This document shows positions 25,289-33,864 of a stretch of DNA of 64,000 nt, in pieces. Position 1 is the stretch's first letter, and every line of letters begins with the position of its first letter. This DNA is from SIAF01 sp046152955 (GTDB lineage: Bacteria; Planctomycetota; Planctomycetia; Planctomycetales; Planctomycetaceae): positions 1-64,000 of the forward strand of contig JBJXGA010000352.1 of the NCBI GenBank assembly GCA_046152955.1. The letters run 5' to 3'. A model generated the notes under the pieces. It saw nothing but the letters and a program-made list of their open reading frames with translations, was not told where the DNA came from and searched no databases. A program made the position numbers and the translations under genes.

Positions 25289-25975
25289 CTACTGCCCGGC
25301 TGCGTCCTGGTCCGCCAGCACGATGGCTTCCGTCGGGCGAACTCTTCCCGCGGGAATCGTCGCGTCTGACTTAAGCAACCGGTTGAGCATGTCCCGTTTC
25401 GAGGCGCCGGTCACCAGCCACAGAATCTGACGGGCGCGATTGATCAGTGGATAGGTGAGAGTCAAGCGGCGCCGTCCCTGATAAATCCCGGCGGCGGCGA
25501 CATCCCGATCTTGGACGCCGAGCACCGGATCGCCGGGAACGAGCGATGCGGTATGGCCATCGGTCCCCAGCCCCAGGTGGACCAGGTCCAGGACCGGAGG
25601 CATTCCAGCCAGCCGCTCCAGCAATCTGGCGTAATGAAGGGCTCCGTCTTCCAGCTCCGACTCAAGCACCGGCATGGCGTGGAGCTGGTTCTCTCGAAAA
25701 GCGGGCTGTGCCGCCAGGCAGGCGCGGAGGTGGGTCAGGTTTCGTTCCGAATGATCCTGTGGAGCCGCGCGTTCATCCACCTGGAGAATCTGCACCTGCT
25801 CCCAGGGGAGCGCTTCCGCAGCGAGTTGCGAGAGCATTTGCCAGGGGGTCGAGCCGCCGCTCACCGCCAGGAGAAACTGGCCGCGGTCTTGAACCGCTTG
25901 ACGGGCGGCTTGCGCCACCAGTGCCGCCCCCCGCTGGCCCACTGCCAGGGAGTCAGGGAGGATTTCGTACTGCAT
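25289..25975 (-). CDS. pgl: 6-phosphogluconolactonase (DevB type)
   Basis: 228 residues from the ATG at 25975; an in-frame TTG six codons earlier is less likely. It hydrolyses 6-phosphogluconolactone in the oxidative pentose phosphate pathway. Motifs: FLLAVSGGSTPWQMLSQL (phosphate loop), VQILQVDERAAPQDHSERN (DER with the ERN element), LVHLGLGTDGHTASLVPGDP (GxGxDGHTAS signature), and RRLTLTYPLINRARQILWLV. All are as expected. It lies 116 bases downstream of pgi on the same strand and converges with rpiA, so enzymes from both branches of the pathway meet here. Glucose-6-phosphate dehydrogenase and 6-phosphogluconate dehydrogenase are not in the window. Confidence 0.95.
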   Translation of the reverse strand: MQYEILPDSLAVGQRGAALVAQAARQAVQDRGQFLLAVSGGSTPWQMLSQLAAEALPWEQVQILQVDERAAPQDHSERNLTHLRACLAAQPAFRENQLHAMPVLESELEDGALHYARLLERLAGMPPVLDLVHLGLGTDGHTASLVPGDPVLGVQDRDVAAAGIYQGRRRLTLTYPLINRARQILWLVTGASKRDMLNRLLKSDATIPAGRVRPTEAIVLADQDAAGQ

Positions 25976-26091
25976 GGAATGGATTTGGATCAAAGTCCGG
26001 TTTGAGGAACGAGGAGCGGCACCGCATCAAGGAGATGGACCGCGCGACCCGTGCGATGCCAATCGTCGGCAAGCGGCTGGCGGCATGCGCC

Positions 26092-27729
26092 TCACGCGGG
26101 GGGCCGCCTCTGGAGACGATAGCGTCGAATCAGCGCGTTCGTCGAACTGTCGTGGTTCAAGGGGGGCTCTGTGACCGACTCCAGTTCCGGGATGATTCTC
26201 TGGGCCAACACTTTGCCCAGCTCCACTCCCCACTGGTCGAACGAGTTGATCCGCCACAGCGTTCCCTGAACAAATACTTTGTGCTCATACAGCGCCACCA
26301 GTTTTCCCAGCACCTGGGGCGTCAATTGCGGCGCCAGGAGTGTGTTCGTGGGATGGTTCCCCTCAAACGTGCGGTGCGGAACGAGCCGCTCGGCGACTCC
26401 TTCGGCGCGGACCTCCGCGGCGGTTTTGCCAAACGCCAGCGCCTCGGTCTGCGCGAAGAAATTGGCCATCAGCAGGTCATGATGGCGGCCGTGCGGATTG
26501 AGACTGCGAGAAAACCCAATGAAGTCGCAGGGGATCAGTTTCGTTCCCTGGTGGAGCAATTGAAAGTACGCATGCTGGCCGTTGGTTCCGGGAGTCCCCC
26601 AGACGATTGGCCCGGTCTCGTACGCCACGCGACTTCCCTCCAGGTTGATCTGTTTGCCGTTGCTCTCCATGTCGAGTTGTTGCAGGTAGGCGCTGAACCG
26701 ACCCAGGTAATGATCGTAAGGGAGCACCGCCAGACTGGCGGCGCCGAAAAAATTGTTGTACCAGAGGCCGATCAGCCCCATCAGCACCGGCAAATTCCGA
26801 TCGAACGGGGCGGTCCGGAAATGTTGATCCATCGCATGAAACCCGGCGAGCATCTCCTGGAAGTGTTCCGGCCCGATCGCCAGCATCAGTGACAGACCGA
26901 TCGCCGAGTCGTAGGAATATCGTCCTCCAACCCAGTCCCAGAATTCGAACATGTTCGCCGGATCGATCCCGAACCGGGCCACCTCGGCGGCATTGGTCGA
27001 GACCGCGACAAAATGCCGGGAGACCGCCTGTTCGCTCCCCAGACCCCGCACGCACCAGTCCCGCGCCGTGTGAGCGTTGGTCAGCGTTTCCTGCGTCGTG
27101 AACGTCTTGGATGACACAATGAACAGCGTCTCTTCGGGCGCCAGGTCGCGGAGCGCTTCGGCCATGTCGGAGCCGTCGATATTCGACACAAATCGAAAGT
27201 TCAGATCGCGGCGGCTGTAATGCCGCAGCGCCTCGTAGGCCATCACCGGTCCCAGGTCCGATCCGCCGATCCCGATGTTCACCACGTTGCGGATTGGTCG
27301 CTCGGAGTAGCCCAGCCACTCTCCCTTCCGGACGCGTCGGCAGAAATGTCCCATGCGATCGAGCACTTCGTGGACCTGTGGGACGATGTCCTTCCCCTGC
27401 ACCAGGATCGACGCATTGCGCGGCGCGCGGAGCGCGACGTGCAGGACAGGGCGGTCCTCAGTGACGTTGATCCGATCGCCGCGAAACATGGCGTCGATCC
27501 GCTCCCGCAATCCCGACTCGTCGGCGAGGCGAAGAAGCAGCCGCAGCGTTTCGTCGGTGAGGCGATTCTTGGAGTAATCGAAGAACAGTCCCGCCGCTTC
27601 GAGTGTGAGCCGCTCGCCGCGTTGCTTGTCAGCGGCGAACAGCGTCCGCAAATGGACCTGAGCCAGTTCGCGGTGATGCGCCTCGAGCGCCTTCCAGGCA
27701 GGTTGTTGATGCGGAGATGAATCGGTCAT
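26092..27729 (-). CDS. pgi: Glucose-6-phosphate isomerase
   Basis: 545 residues from the ATG at 27729 (GAGGA eight bases upstream); the 90-codon upstream extension has no coding character. It interconverts glucose-6-phosphate and fructose-6-phosphate. Signatures: NVVNIGIGGSDLGPVMAYEA, RFVSNIDGSDMAEALRDL, FIVSSKTFTTQETLTNA, FEFWDWVGGRYSYDSAIGLS, ESNGKQINLEGSRV, VWGTPGTNGQHAYFQLLHQG and VFVQGTLWRINSFDQWGVEL. The arrangement is that of the long (E. coli-like) PGI type of about 550 residues. pgl follows on the same strand after 116 bases, so a pgi-pgl transcript is likely. Confidence 0.97.
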   Translation of the reverse strand: MTDSSPHQQPAWKALEAHHRELAQVHLRTLFAADKQRGERLTLEAAGLFFDYSKNRLTDETLRLLLRLADESGLRERIDAMFRGDRINVTEDRPVLHVALRAPRNASILVQGKDIVPQVHEVLDRMGHFCRRVRKGEWLGYSERPIRNVVNIGIGGSDLGPVMAYEALRHYSRRDLNFRFVSNIDGSDMAEALRDLAPEETLFIVSSKTFTTQETLTNAHTARDWCVRGLGSEQAVSRHFVAVSTNAAEVARFGIDPANMFEFWDWVGGRYSYDSAIGLSLMLAIGPEHFQEMLAGFHAMDQHFRTAPFDRNLPVLMGLIGLWYNNFFGAASLAVLPYDHYLGRFSAYLQQLDMESNGKQINLEGSRVAYETGPIVWGTPGTNGQHAYFQLLHQGTKLIPCDFIGFSRSLNPHGRHHDLLMANFFAQTEALAFGKTAAEVRAEGVAERLVPHRTFEGNHPTNTLLAPQLTPQVLGKLVALYEHKVFVQGTLWRINSFDQWGVELGKVLAQRIIPELESVTEPPLNHDSSTNALIRRYRLQRRPPA

Positions 27730-28045
27730 GGCAGTCGTCCTCGAGGGGGGGGGCCGGGTGGCACAGTCGCATGATCGCCACACCGAACGCAATTCGCAAC
27801 CAATTGGCCGTCGCATGCGAATCCGGCAGCGCACCTTTGGATACGAACCATTTGCCACCTCCTTTTTAGGGGGGGCCTCCCGACAGCGTACTGGTCGGCA
27901 AGCTGGTGCATTCGTCGGACCGCCAGGTATACTGCCGAACAACGCTGCGGAAATCGGCCCCGTTTTGCCGGGGCGACCGGGGAACAACTGGTCTTGCATT
28001 GCCCTGGAATTCCGGGTATTTTCCCGCTCTCCTCACATTTCCCAT
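27730..28045. other. Divergent intergenic region between pgi and a DUF2752 gene
   Basis: 316 bases. An open plus-strand frame covers it but has no start context and no protein-like composition, so I do not call it. The run of nine G at 27736-27745 and GGAGGTGGC-type strings are seen, but no promoter close to consensus. Confidence 0.45.
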
Positions 28046-28489
28046 ATGTTTCACAGTATTGGCACGGGTGGATTCCCCGTCAGTCGGGGCGGCCGTTGGC
28101 TGCTTCTGGCGTGGAGTCTGCTGTTGCTGGGTGGTTTTGCCCTGGCTGGCTCGCTGGAGCCCGATCCGCGGGGATTCGGGACGCATCAGCGGCTGGGGCT
28201 CCCCCCCTGCACGTTTCGAGTGCTGTGCGACATCCCCTGTCCCAGTTGCGGCATGACAACCAGTTTCGCTTACCTGACGCGCGGCCAGTTTGCACAGGCG
28301 ATCCACGCCAACATCGGCGGAACGCTGCTCGCGCTTGTCTGCGCGGCGCAGATTCCCTGGTGCTGGCTCAGCGCCTGGCGCGGCCGGATGGTCGGCATCG
28401 CTCACCCCACGAACAGCTTGCTGGCCGTGGTGCTGACGGTGGCCGCGGTCAGTACGGTGAACTGGGTGTGGCAAATCTCCAAAGGCTGA
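28046..28489 (+). CDS. DUF2752 small membrane protein
   Basis: 147 residues from the ATG at 28046. The DUF2752 signature is visible: CPSCGMTTSFAYLTRGQ (65-81), preceded by another Cys pair region (PPCTFRVLCDIP). Three membrane helices are expected: WLLLAWSLLLLGGFALA, IGGTLLALVCAAQIPWCWL and LLAVVLTVAAVSTVNWVW. The family is widespread but has no assigned biochemical function that I can name; the conserved Cys motif may bind metal or take part in redox chemistry. It is followed, 57 bases later, by a lipoprotein gene pair on the same strand, possibly one transcript. Confidence 0.85.
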   Translation: MFHSIGTGGFPVSRGGRWLLLAWSLLLLGGFALAGSLEPDPRGFGTHQRLGLPPCTFRVLCDIPCPSCGMTTSFAYLTRGQFAQAIHANIGGTLLALVCAAQIPWCWLSAWRGRMVGIAHPTNSLLAVVLTVAAVSTVNWVWQISKG

Positions 28490-28546
28490 CGCGCATCGCG
28501 CGGCAGCTTTCCTCCCTTCAAATTCATATTCCCCAAAGGAACGGCG

Positions 28547-29260
28547 ATGGATCGCCCGAGCAAGGATCGCTCCGAGCAACCGCTCGGCTGCCGCCTGAAG
28601 CGCGTCATGCTCCCGTTGGCCCTGGGCGCGGTGCTGCTCACCGGCTGCTCGGGGTGCCAGATCATCATCGGCGTCCTGATGATGATCAAAGGCCCTCCCA
28701 CGATCGAAGCCGATTTCCGCCAGATCACCGGCAAATCGCTGGGTGAAAAGGGGAAAAAAATCGCCATTCTCAGCAGCTCTTCCGTCCCCGCTCAGTCGGA
28801 AGTCCGATCGCTCGATCAGGACATCATCACCGAAGTGACCAGGCGGCTGAAGGCCAAAGACGTCAACATCGTCAGCTCGCACGAGATTTCCCGCTGGATC
28901 GACGACAACGGCGCCATCACCGACGAGCACGATCTGACCGAGATCGGCGCCAAGTTTGGGGTCGATTACATCGTGCTGTTCAAGTTCGAGGAATTTGGGC
29001 TGCGGGAGCCGAACAGTCCCGGGATGTACCGCGGCCATGCCCGGGGCTCCGTGATCGTCGTCGAGACGGCCAAGTCCGCCTTGGGTGAGAAGACCAGCCG
29101 CAAAATCTATCACCACCCGTTCAGTACGCTTTACCCGCTCAATCAGCCGATTCCCGCCGAGCAGGAAAACGTCGAAACATTCCGAACGCGCTACATGTCC
29201 CGCCTGGGAGAAGAGCTGGCAAAGTTGTTCTACGACCATCGCCCGGGCGAAGAGATGTGA
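28547..29260 (+). CDS. Lipoprotein of unknown function, paralogue A of a tandem pair
   Basis: 237 residues with AAAGGA before the ATG. A basic N-terminus and hydrophobic segment (MLPLALGAVLLTGC) end in a lipobox; a second Cys follows at once. Just after lies IIIGVLMMIKGPPTIEADFR. The mature part looks like an alpha/beta domain: IAILSSSSVPAQ, DIITEVTRRLKAKDVNIVSS, DLTEIGAKFGVDYIVLFKFE. This resembles periplasmic lipoproteins that present a CsgG/TolB-N-like fold. The next gene encodes a protein with the same layout, including G-P-P-x-I-E-x-D-F after the lipobox and GAxFxVDYIV in the middle, so the pair arose by duplication. Function unknown. Confidence 0.8.
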   Translation: MDRPSKDRSEQPLGCRLKRVMLPLALGAVLLTGCSGCQIIIGVLMMIKGPPTIEADFRQITGKSLGEKGKKIAILSSSSVPAQSEVRSLDQDIITEVTRRLKAKDVNIVSSHEISRWIDDNGAITDEHDLTEIGAKFGVDYIVLFKFEEFGLREPNSPGMYRGHARGSVIVVETAKSALGEKTSRKIYHHPFSTLYPLNQPIPAEQENVETFRTRYMSRLGEELAKLFYDHRPGEEM

Positions 29261-29316
29261 GCGTCCCCGCCAAACGCCGCTGTTGCACATTGATTTTCGA
29301 GGGAAGGAATTACCCG

Positions 29317-29997
29317 ATGTCAAACGCTCCCCGCCGCACACGACTGTCGTGGCTTGCCGCCATCGCGCTGTTGACGCTCAGTCAGGCGGGGTGCCAGGCG
29401 GTGCTCCTGTTCGGATACTTGATCGGCGGTCCCCCGATGATCGAGCCCGATTTCAATAAGCAGACGAGCGAGAAGCTGGATGGGAAAAACAAAACGGTTC
29501 TGGTGATGTGCTACGCTCCCACGGAACTCAGGTGGGACAACGACGCAGTTGACTACGAGCTGTCCAAGTTTGTGGCCCATCGGCTGAATGCCAATTCCAT
29601 CAAGGTGATGGATCCCGACCGAGTCCACGCCTGGCTCGACAAGAACAAAGATTGGAGCAAAATCTCGGAAGTCGGCGCCGAATTTCAAGTTGATTATATC
29701 GTGCATATCGACCTGAAGGAGTACAGCCTGTTCGAAGAGCATACTCATGAACTGTACCGCGGCCGGAGCGACGCGGTCGTCAGCGTCATCAAGATGAACG
29801 AGGACAAAAAGGATGGGGATTCGATCTACAGCAAAGAACTGAAATCCCGATTTCCCAAGACCATGGGAGTCTCGGTGTACCAGTATTCCTACGCCGACTT
29901 CAAACAGCTTTACCTGGCGACGCTGGCGGACGAAGTCGGAATGCTGTTTTATCCGTATGCCGCCGGCGAAGACATTCCTCGAACGGCGCTCCAGTGA
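29317..29997 (+). CDS. Lipoprotein of unknown function, paralogue B of a tandem pair
   Basis: 226 residues from the ATG at 29317 (AAGGA about ten bases upstream); an earlier in-frame GTG at 29257 overlaps the preceding gene by four bases and is a less likely start. N-terminus LSWLAAIALLTLSQAGC is a lipoprotein signal, then VLLFGYLIGGPPMIEPDFNK, matching paralogue A. Middle: TVLVMCYAPTELRWDN, AVDYELSKFVAHRLNANSIKV, SEVGAEFQVDYIVHIDL. The overall identity to A is low but the order of elements is the same, so the duplication is old. Probably co-transcribed with A. Function unknown; location should be the inner face of the outer membrane or the outer face of the inner membrane. Confidence 0.8.
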   Translation: MSNAPRRTRLSWLAAIALLTLSQAGCQAVLLFGYLIGGPPMIEPDFNKQTSEKLDGKNKTVLVMCYAPTELRWDNDAVDYELSKFVAHRLNANSIKVMDPDRVHAWLDKNKDWSKISEVGAEFQVDYIVHIDLKEYSLFEEHTHELYRGRSDAVVSVIKMNEDKKDGDSIYSKELKSRFPKTMGVSVYQYSYADFKQLYLATLADEVGMLFYPYAAGEDIPRTALQ

Positions 29998-30075
29998 TTC
30001 CGAGGAGCGCCAAGTCTGGTCCGTGGGCCGTTTCGATTCGACCGAATCGGTTCCCGACTCCTGGTTCCAGCCCGC

Positions 30076-30105
30076 TTGACAGTCCGCCGTCCGACCCGAT
30101 ATCTT
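30076..30105 (+). promoter_or_regulatory. Sigma-70-type promoter of tRNA-Glu
   Basis: TTGACA (30076-30081), an 18-base spacer, then TATCTT (30100-30105). The tRNA begins 15 bases after the -10 box, so the 5' leader would be only a few bases. This is the cleanest housekeeping promoter I see in the window. Confidence 0.75.
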
Positions 30106-30119
30106 CTCTCCACGTGCGT

Positions 30120-30193
30120 GGCCCCATCGTCTAACCCGGTTAGGACACAGGGTTTTCATCCCTGCAATGCGGGTTCAAATCCCGCTGGGGTCA
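30120..30193 (+). tRNA. tRNA-Glu (anticodon UUC)
   Basis: 74 nt cloverleaf. The acceptor GGCCCCA pairs with TGGGGTC (one G-U), and the discriminator base is A. The anticodon stem CAGGG/CCCTG closes the loop TTTTCAT, giving anticodon TTC, which reads GAA/GAG. The T arm GCGGG-TTCAAAT-CCCGC is perfect. The 3' CCA is not encoded. It has its own promoter and a hairpin terminator right behind, so it is a single-gene unit. Confidence 0.97.
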
Positions 30194-30197
30194 TTTG

Positions 30198-30238
30198 ACA
30201 GGCCTTGCCGCCCGCGTAACGGCCGCGGCAGGGCCTGT
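30198..30238 (+). terminator. Hairpin terminator behind tRNA-Glu
   Basis: ACAGGCCTTGCCGC and GCGGCAGGGCCTGT form a 14-bp stem with one G-T pair and a 13-base loop, starting 5 bases after the tRNA. CATTCTTTG follows, a weak T-tract. Confidence 0.7.
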
Positions 30239-30343
30239 GCCATTCTTTGCTGGTGGCGCGGGGGCCGACGCGCTGCGGGCTCGGTTTTCCAGCGGGCCGT
30301 ACGCCCTGCGGCACGATATTTCAGAAATCGAAGGACTTATTGG

Positions 30344-31084
30344 ATGGGGAGCAACACAGGCGGCAGCTCAAGGGGTGGGAACTCGGGCTGGAGCGCCAGC
30401 GGGGGGTTGCCGGTCGATCAGCGCCCAGATTTTATGGTGTATTTGGAACTGCTTCCCCCCTACACTGAGGACGACGTTCACAAGGCGTATAAAGCCAAGG
30501 CGCTTAAGGTTCATCCGGATCGGGGAGGGAGTCCCGACGCTTTCCTGAAGCTCCAGGAGGCGTACCAGCAGGCGCAGGAATATGTGAACTTCCGGATCGG
30601 CCGCAGGCATTGGATGGCCAATCAGGTGGAACCGTACCTCAAGCAGCAGGAGGTCATCCAGGAGGTCGAGCGCCGCCACGGTCAGGTCCAGGTGGAGCGG
30701 GTCGATTGGATGCAGCGATCGTTTGGAGATTTCGCCACGCTCACCGAGCGACTGCGGCACATCGACCTCCGCGATGCCGCCGACGCCGACGAGTTTCTGG
30801 AATTCTTGACCGGCAACAGCCAGCACCTCCGATTTCTCACATCGCTGGATCTGGCCGGGAGTCAGGTCACGGATGCCGGGCTGACGTCGATTCGCCAGTT
30901 GCGGAGCCTGCAGCGTTTGAATCTGGCCCGCACCCAGGTGACCGCCGCGGGATTGAAGCCGCTGGAGGGGTTGTCCGACCTGCAGTGGCTCAACCTGGGC
31001 GGAGTCCGGATCGGCTGGTGGTCAAAATGGAAACTTGCCAGCCGCTTTCGGACGGTGGAAATCGTCTTTCAGCCGGGGGGGTAA
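30344..31084 (+). CDS. J-domain protein with C-terminal leucine-rich repeats
   Basis: 246 residues from the ATG at 30344 (AAGGA ten bases upstream); the longer frame would read through the tRNA and is wrong. A Gly/Ser-rich N-terminus (1-22) is followed by a J domain (33-80): VYLELLPPYTEDDVHKAYKA, then KVHPDRGG with the intact HPD at 57-59, and FLKLQEAYQQAQEY. A charged helical stretch follows, then leucine-rich repeats (163-222): LTSLDLAGSQVTDAGLTSI, LRSLQRLNLARTQVTAAGL and LSDLQWLNLGGVRIG. No signal peptide, so a cytosolic co-chaperone that could recruit an Hsp70 through HPD and a client through the repeats (inference). J plus LRR in one protein is unusual. Confidence 0.85.
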   Translation: MGSNTGGSSRGGNSGWSASGGLPVDQRPDFMVYLELLPPYTEDDVHKAYKAKALKVHPDRGGSPDAFLKLQEAYQQAQEYVNFRIGRRHWMANQVEPYLKQQEVIQEVERRHGQVQVERVDWMQRSFGDFATLTERLRHIDLRDAADADEFLEFLTGNSQHLRFLTSLDLAGSQVTDAGLTSIRQLRSLQRLNLARTQVTAAGLKPLEGLSDLQWLNLGGVRIGWWSKWKLASRFRTVEIVFQPGG

Positions 31085-31089
31085 AGCCA

Positions 31090-32330
31090 TCACGGTTTAT
31101 CTGCCGTCATTCCCAGAGCGCGCAGTTTGGACCGCAAAGTCATCCGTGAGATTCCCAGGATATCTGCCGCCTGCTGCTGGTGGCCGGAAACATGCCGCAG
31201 CACTTCTTCGAGAACGACGCGGTCGAAGGCACTGGAGAAATGGCGGTACAGATCGGTCCGACCTTCGGCCAGGTGTGCCTTTCGAATGCCTCGCGGACTT
31301 CGGAGGTGATGGACCGCAGGTGTTTGCCCAATTCGCGGTTGTAAAGTCGAATGAAATGCTCGGTCAATAGCGGCAAATCGACCAGGCGCTCGCGCAGCGC
31401 GGGGAGCTGGATCGTGAATCCGCTCAAGCGGTAATACAAATCCTGGCGGAACCGGCCTTGCTCGACGAGAGATGACAGATTTTGGTTCGTTGCGGCAATG
31501 ATCCGCACATCCGTGGTGATGGTGGCGTTGCCCCCGACGCGCTCGAATTGCTGCTGTTGCAGGAGGCGGAGCGCCTTGGCCTGGGTGGCGGGAGTCATGT
31601 CGCCGATTTCGTCGAGAAAACTCGTTCCGCCGTGGACCTGTTCAAACTTACCGATGCGGCGCTGGTCGGCGCCGGTGAACGCCCCGCGCTCATGGCCAAA
31701 CAACTCGCTTTCCAACAGCGACTCGGGGAGGGCGGCGCAATTGATCGCCAGGAACGGCTGGCTGCTTCGGCGACTGTAATGGTAAATGGCGCGGGCCACC
31801 AATTCCTTGCCGGTGCCGCTCTCTCCCTGGATCAAGACCGTGACATCCTGTGGCGCGACCCTGCCGATCGCCTTGTAGACTTCCTGCATGGCGGGAGCGT
31901 GGCCGACAATATGGTCGGCCGTGAGATCTTCCACGTCGGGTTCGACCAGCGCGGGGACGTGACTGAACCGGCTGACTTCCAAAGCCCGTGACAGCACCTG
32001 GCGGAGATGTCGGAAATCGACTGGTTTCAGCAGGTATTCGTAGGCGCCGCGCCGCATGGCTTCGATCGCCGTTTCCGTCCGGGCGTAGGCCGTGAATAGG
32101 ATCACCGGCAGTCGCGGATCGATGCTTCGAATGTGATCGTAGGCATCCAATCCCGACATGTCCGGCAAGCGCACATCCAGCAGCACCACTTCGGGACGAA
32201 GTGTCTTGACGAGCTCGATTCCCGCTTTGCCCGTATCCGCGGCCAAAACTTCCAGCGTCTTCGAACTCAGGCATTCGCGCAATGAGAAGACAATGTTGGG
32301 TTCGTCATCAATCACCAGAAGTCGCGCCAT
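31090..32330 (-). pseudogene. NtrC-type sigma-54 response regulator with an internal deletion
   Basis: The first 375 codons are normal: receiver with VIDDE (7-10), phospho-Asp52 in LLDVRLPDMSG and Lys102; AAA+ domain with GESGTGKELVARAIYHYS (Walker A), GHERGAFTGADQRRIG (sigma-54 contact loop) and TSFLDEIGDMTPATQ (Walker B). After RHTWP, where the conserved GNVREL should follow, the frame turns to nonsense and stops at 31140. In another frame, 31285-31090 reads LAEGRTDLYRHFSS, LEEVLRHVSGHQQQAADIL and ISRMTLRSKLRALGM: the C-terminal Fis-type DNA-binding domain. So the part joining AAA+ and Fis domains is deleted and the frame is lost. As read, the product could not bind its enhancer. It sits 23 bases after the histidine kinase gene, its likely partner. 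Confidence 0.88.
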
Positions 32331-32353
32331 AGGACAGCACCAACAATTTTGCT

Positions 32354-33864
32354 CTAGACCCGCAACAAAGCCAGCGCAGAATCGGAAATTCGAGGCAACT
32401 GGACGACAAACTCGGCGCCCCGCTCGGGGAGGTTCCGGGCCGTGATCTGTCCCTGATGCGCGTCAATGATCCGCTGGCAAATTGAGAGCCCCAGGCCCGT
32501 TCCAGTTTCTTTGGTCGTGACGAACGGTTCGAAGATCCGCTCCAGAAACGGTTCCGGAAGCCCCTGGCCATTGTCGGCAATCCGCAGTTCGGCTGGCGAA
32601 GACGAGTCAGCCTCTGCCGCCGGGGCGATGATTTCCACCTGAATGATCCCCCCTTCGGGAAGCGCGTCGAGCGCATTGAGCAGCAGGTTCACGAGCACCT
32701 GTCGAATCTGGCCGGAATCTGCCTCAATCCAGACGGGGTGCTCGGGAAACTGTTCACGAATGACGACCCCCTGCTTCTCCGCATGCCCCGACATCAACTC
32801 CAGTGTTTGCTCGGCCGCCGCGACCAGATCGAACGTGGATTTCTCCAGGGGCGACGGGCGCGCAAAATCTAAAAACAATTGAATCGACCGTTCCAATCGC
32901 CCAAGTTCCTCTTCGACAACGTGCAGACCTCGACCCGACAGCCCCCGGTCGTCGTCGCGCTCCAACGCCGCCTGAACCAGCATCTTGATGGGCATCAGCG
33001 GATTGCGCAATTCGTGGGCGACGCCGGCGGCCAATTGACCGACCGCGGCGAGTTGCTCGTTCCGCAACACCTCCATTTCGCTTCGCTGCAATCGCTCGAC
33101 CATGGCGGCAATGTGGTCCCCCATGGTTTGCAGGCCCGCCTCCAGTTCACGGAATCCGCCGACCCGCGAGATCTGCACGGGACCGGCGACCGGATTGAGT
33201 TTGCCGACGACGCTCCGCACCGATACGTCCAGTTGCACGATCGACCGATTGAGAGCCCGCGCGATGGCCAGTCCGGCGATCATCCCGGCCGCGCCGCCAC
33301 AGACTCCCAGCAGCAGAAATCCCTGACGCATCTGATCCGCCGTGGACCGGCTGGCCTGATCGGTCCGCTCCACAAATTGGCGATTGTGCTCGATGTACCG
33401 CTGGCCGGGGATCAAATTGTGTTTGTCAGATTCTTGTCGACCAATTCGCCATACGCCGTTTCGCGATGGCCTTCGAATTCCTCGGCGCTGATCTGCTGAA
33501 AGCGCGTCCAGAACTGCTCATATCCCTGGTCCACGACCCGAATCAATTGACGTTCCTCATCGGTTCGCGCCAATGACTTGGCGCGCTCCAAGCGGGCCGC
33601 GGTCTCCTGGTGCAAACCGGGGATGCGTTCGAAGTAGCTGCGATCGTGCTGCCGCAAGTACTGATTGAGCTGGTGCCGAATCCCCCGCATCCCAATGTAC
33701 ACATCCTGCGCCGCAAGGATGCCTTCGACCTCCTGGGCGATCAACAGGGAATTGACGACCTGCTGTCGATGCACGTTCCAGGCGGCCACCACCCCCAGCC
33801 CCAGCAGCAAGAGGCTGATGATGAACAGCGGCACGACGATCTTCAACAAAAAGTGATTTCCCAT
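32354..33864 (-). pseudogene. Membrane sensor histidine kinase, split by a frameshift
   Basis: Two frames make one protein. The first (ATG at 33864, possibly 33951, to the stop at 33412) has a membrane helix (VVPLFIISLLLLGLGVVAAW) and a helical periplasmic sensor ending VDKNLTNTI. The second (from 33415) has LIPGQRYIEHNRQFV, a second helix (LLLGVCGGAAGMIAGLAI), HAMP-like linker, H-box AAGVAHELRNPLMPIKML, N-box VLVNLLLNALDALP, and ATP boxes IADNGQGLPEPF and TGTGLGLSICQRII. A missing T in the run at 33414-33416 explains the break. The frames overlap by four bases (TTGA), so re-initiation at a TTG is possible but unlikely for a membrane sensor. Its response regulator follows and is also broken. 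Confidence 0.8.

Noticed and set aside
30120..30193. tRNA-Glu as an integration site for a mobile element
   Set aside because: No integrase gene and no duplicated tRNA 3' end are seen on either side, and the tRNA has its own promoter and terminator.
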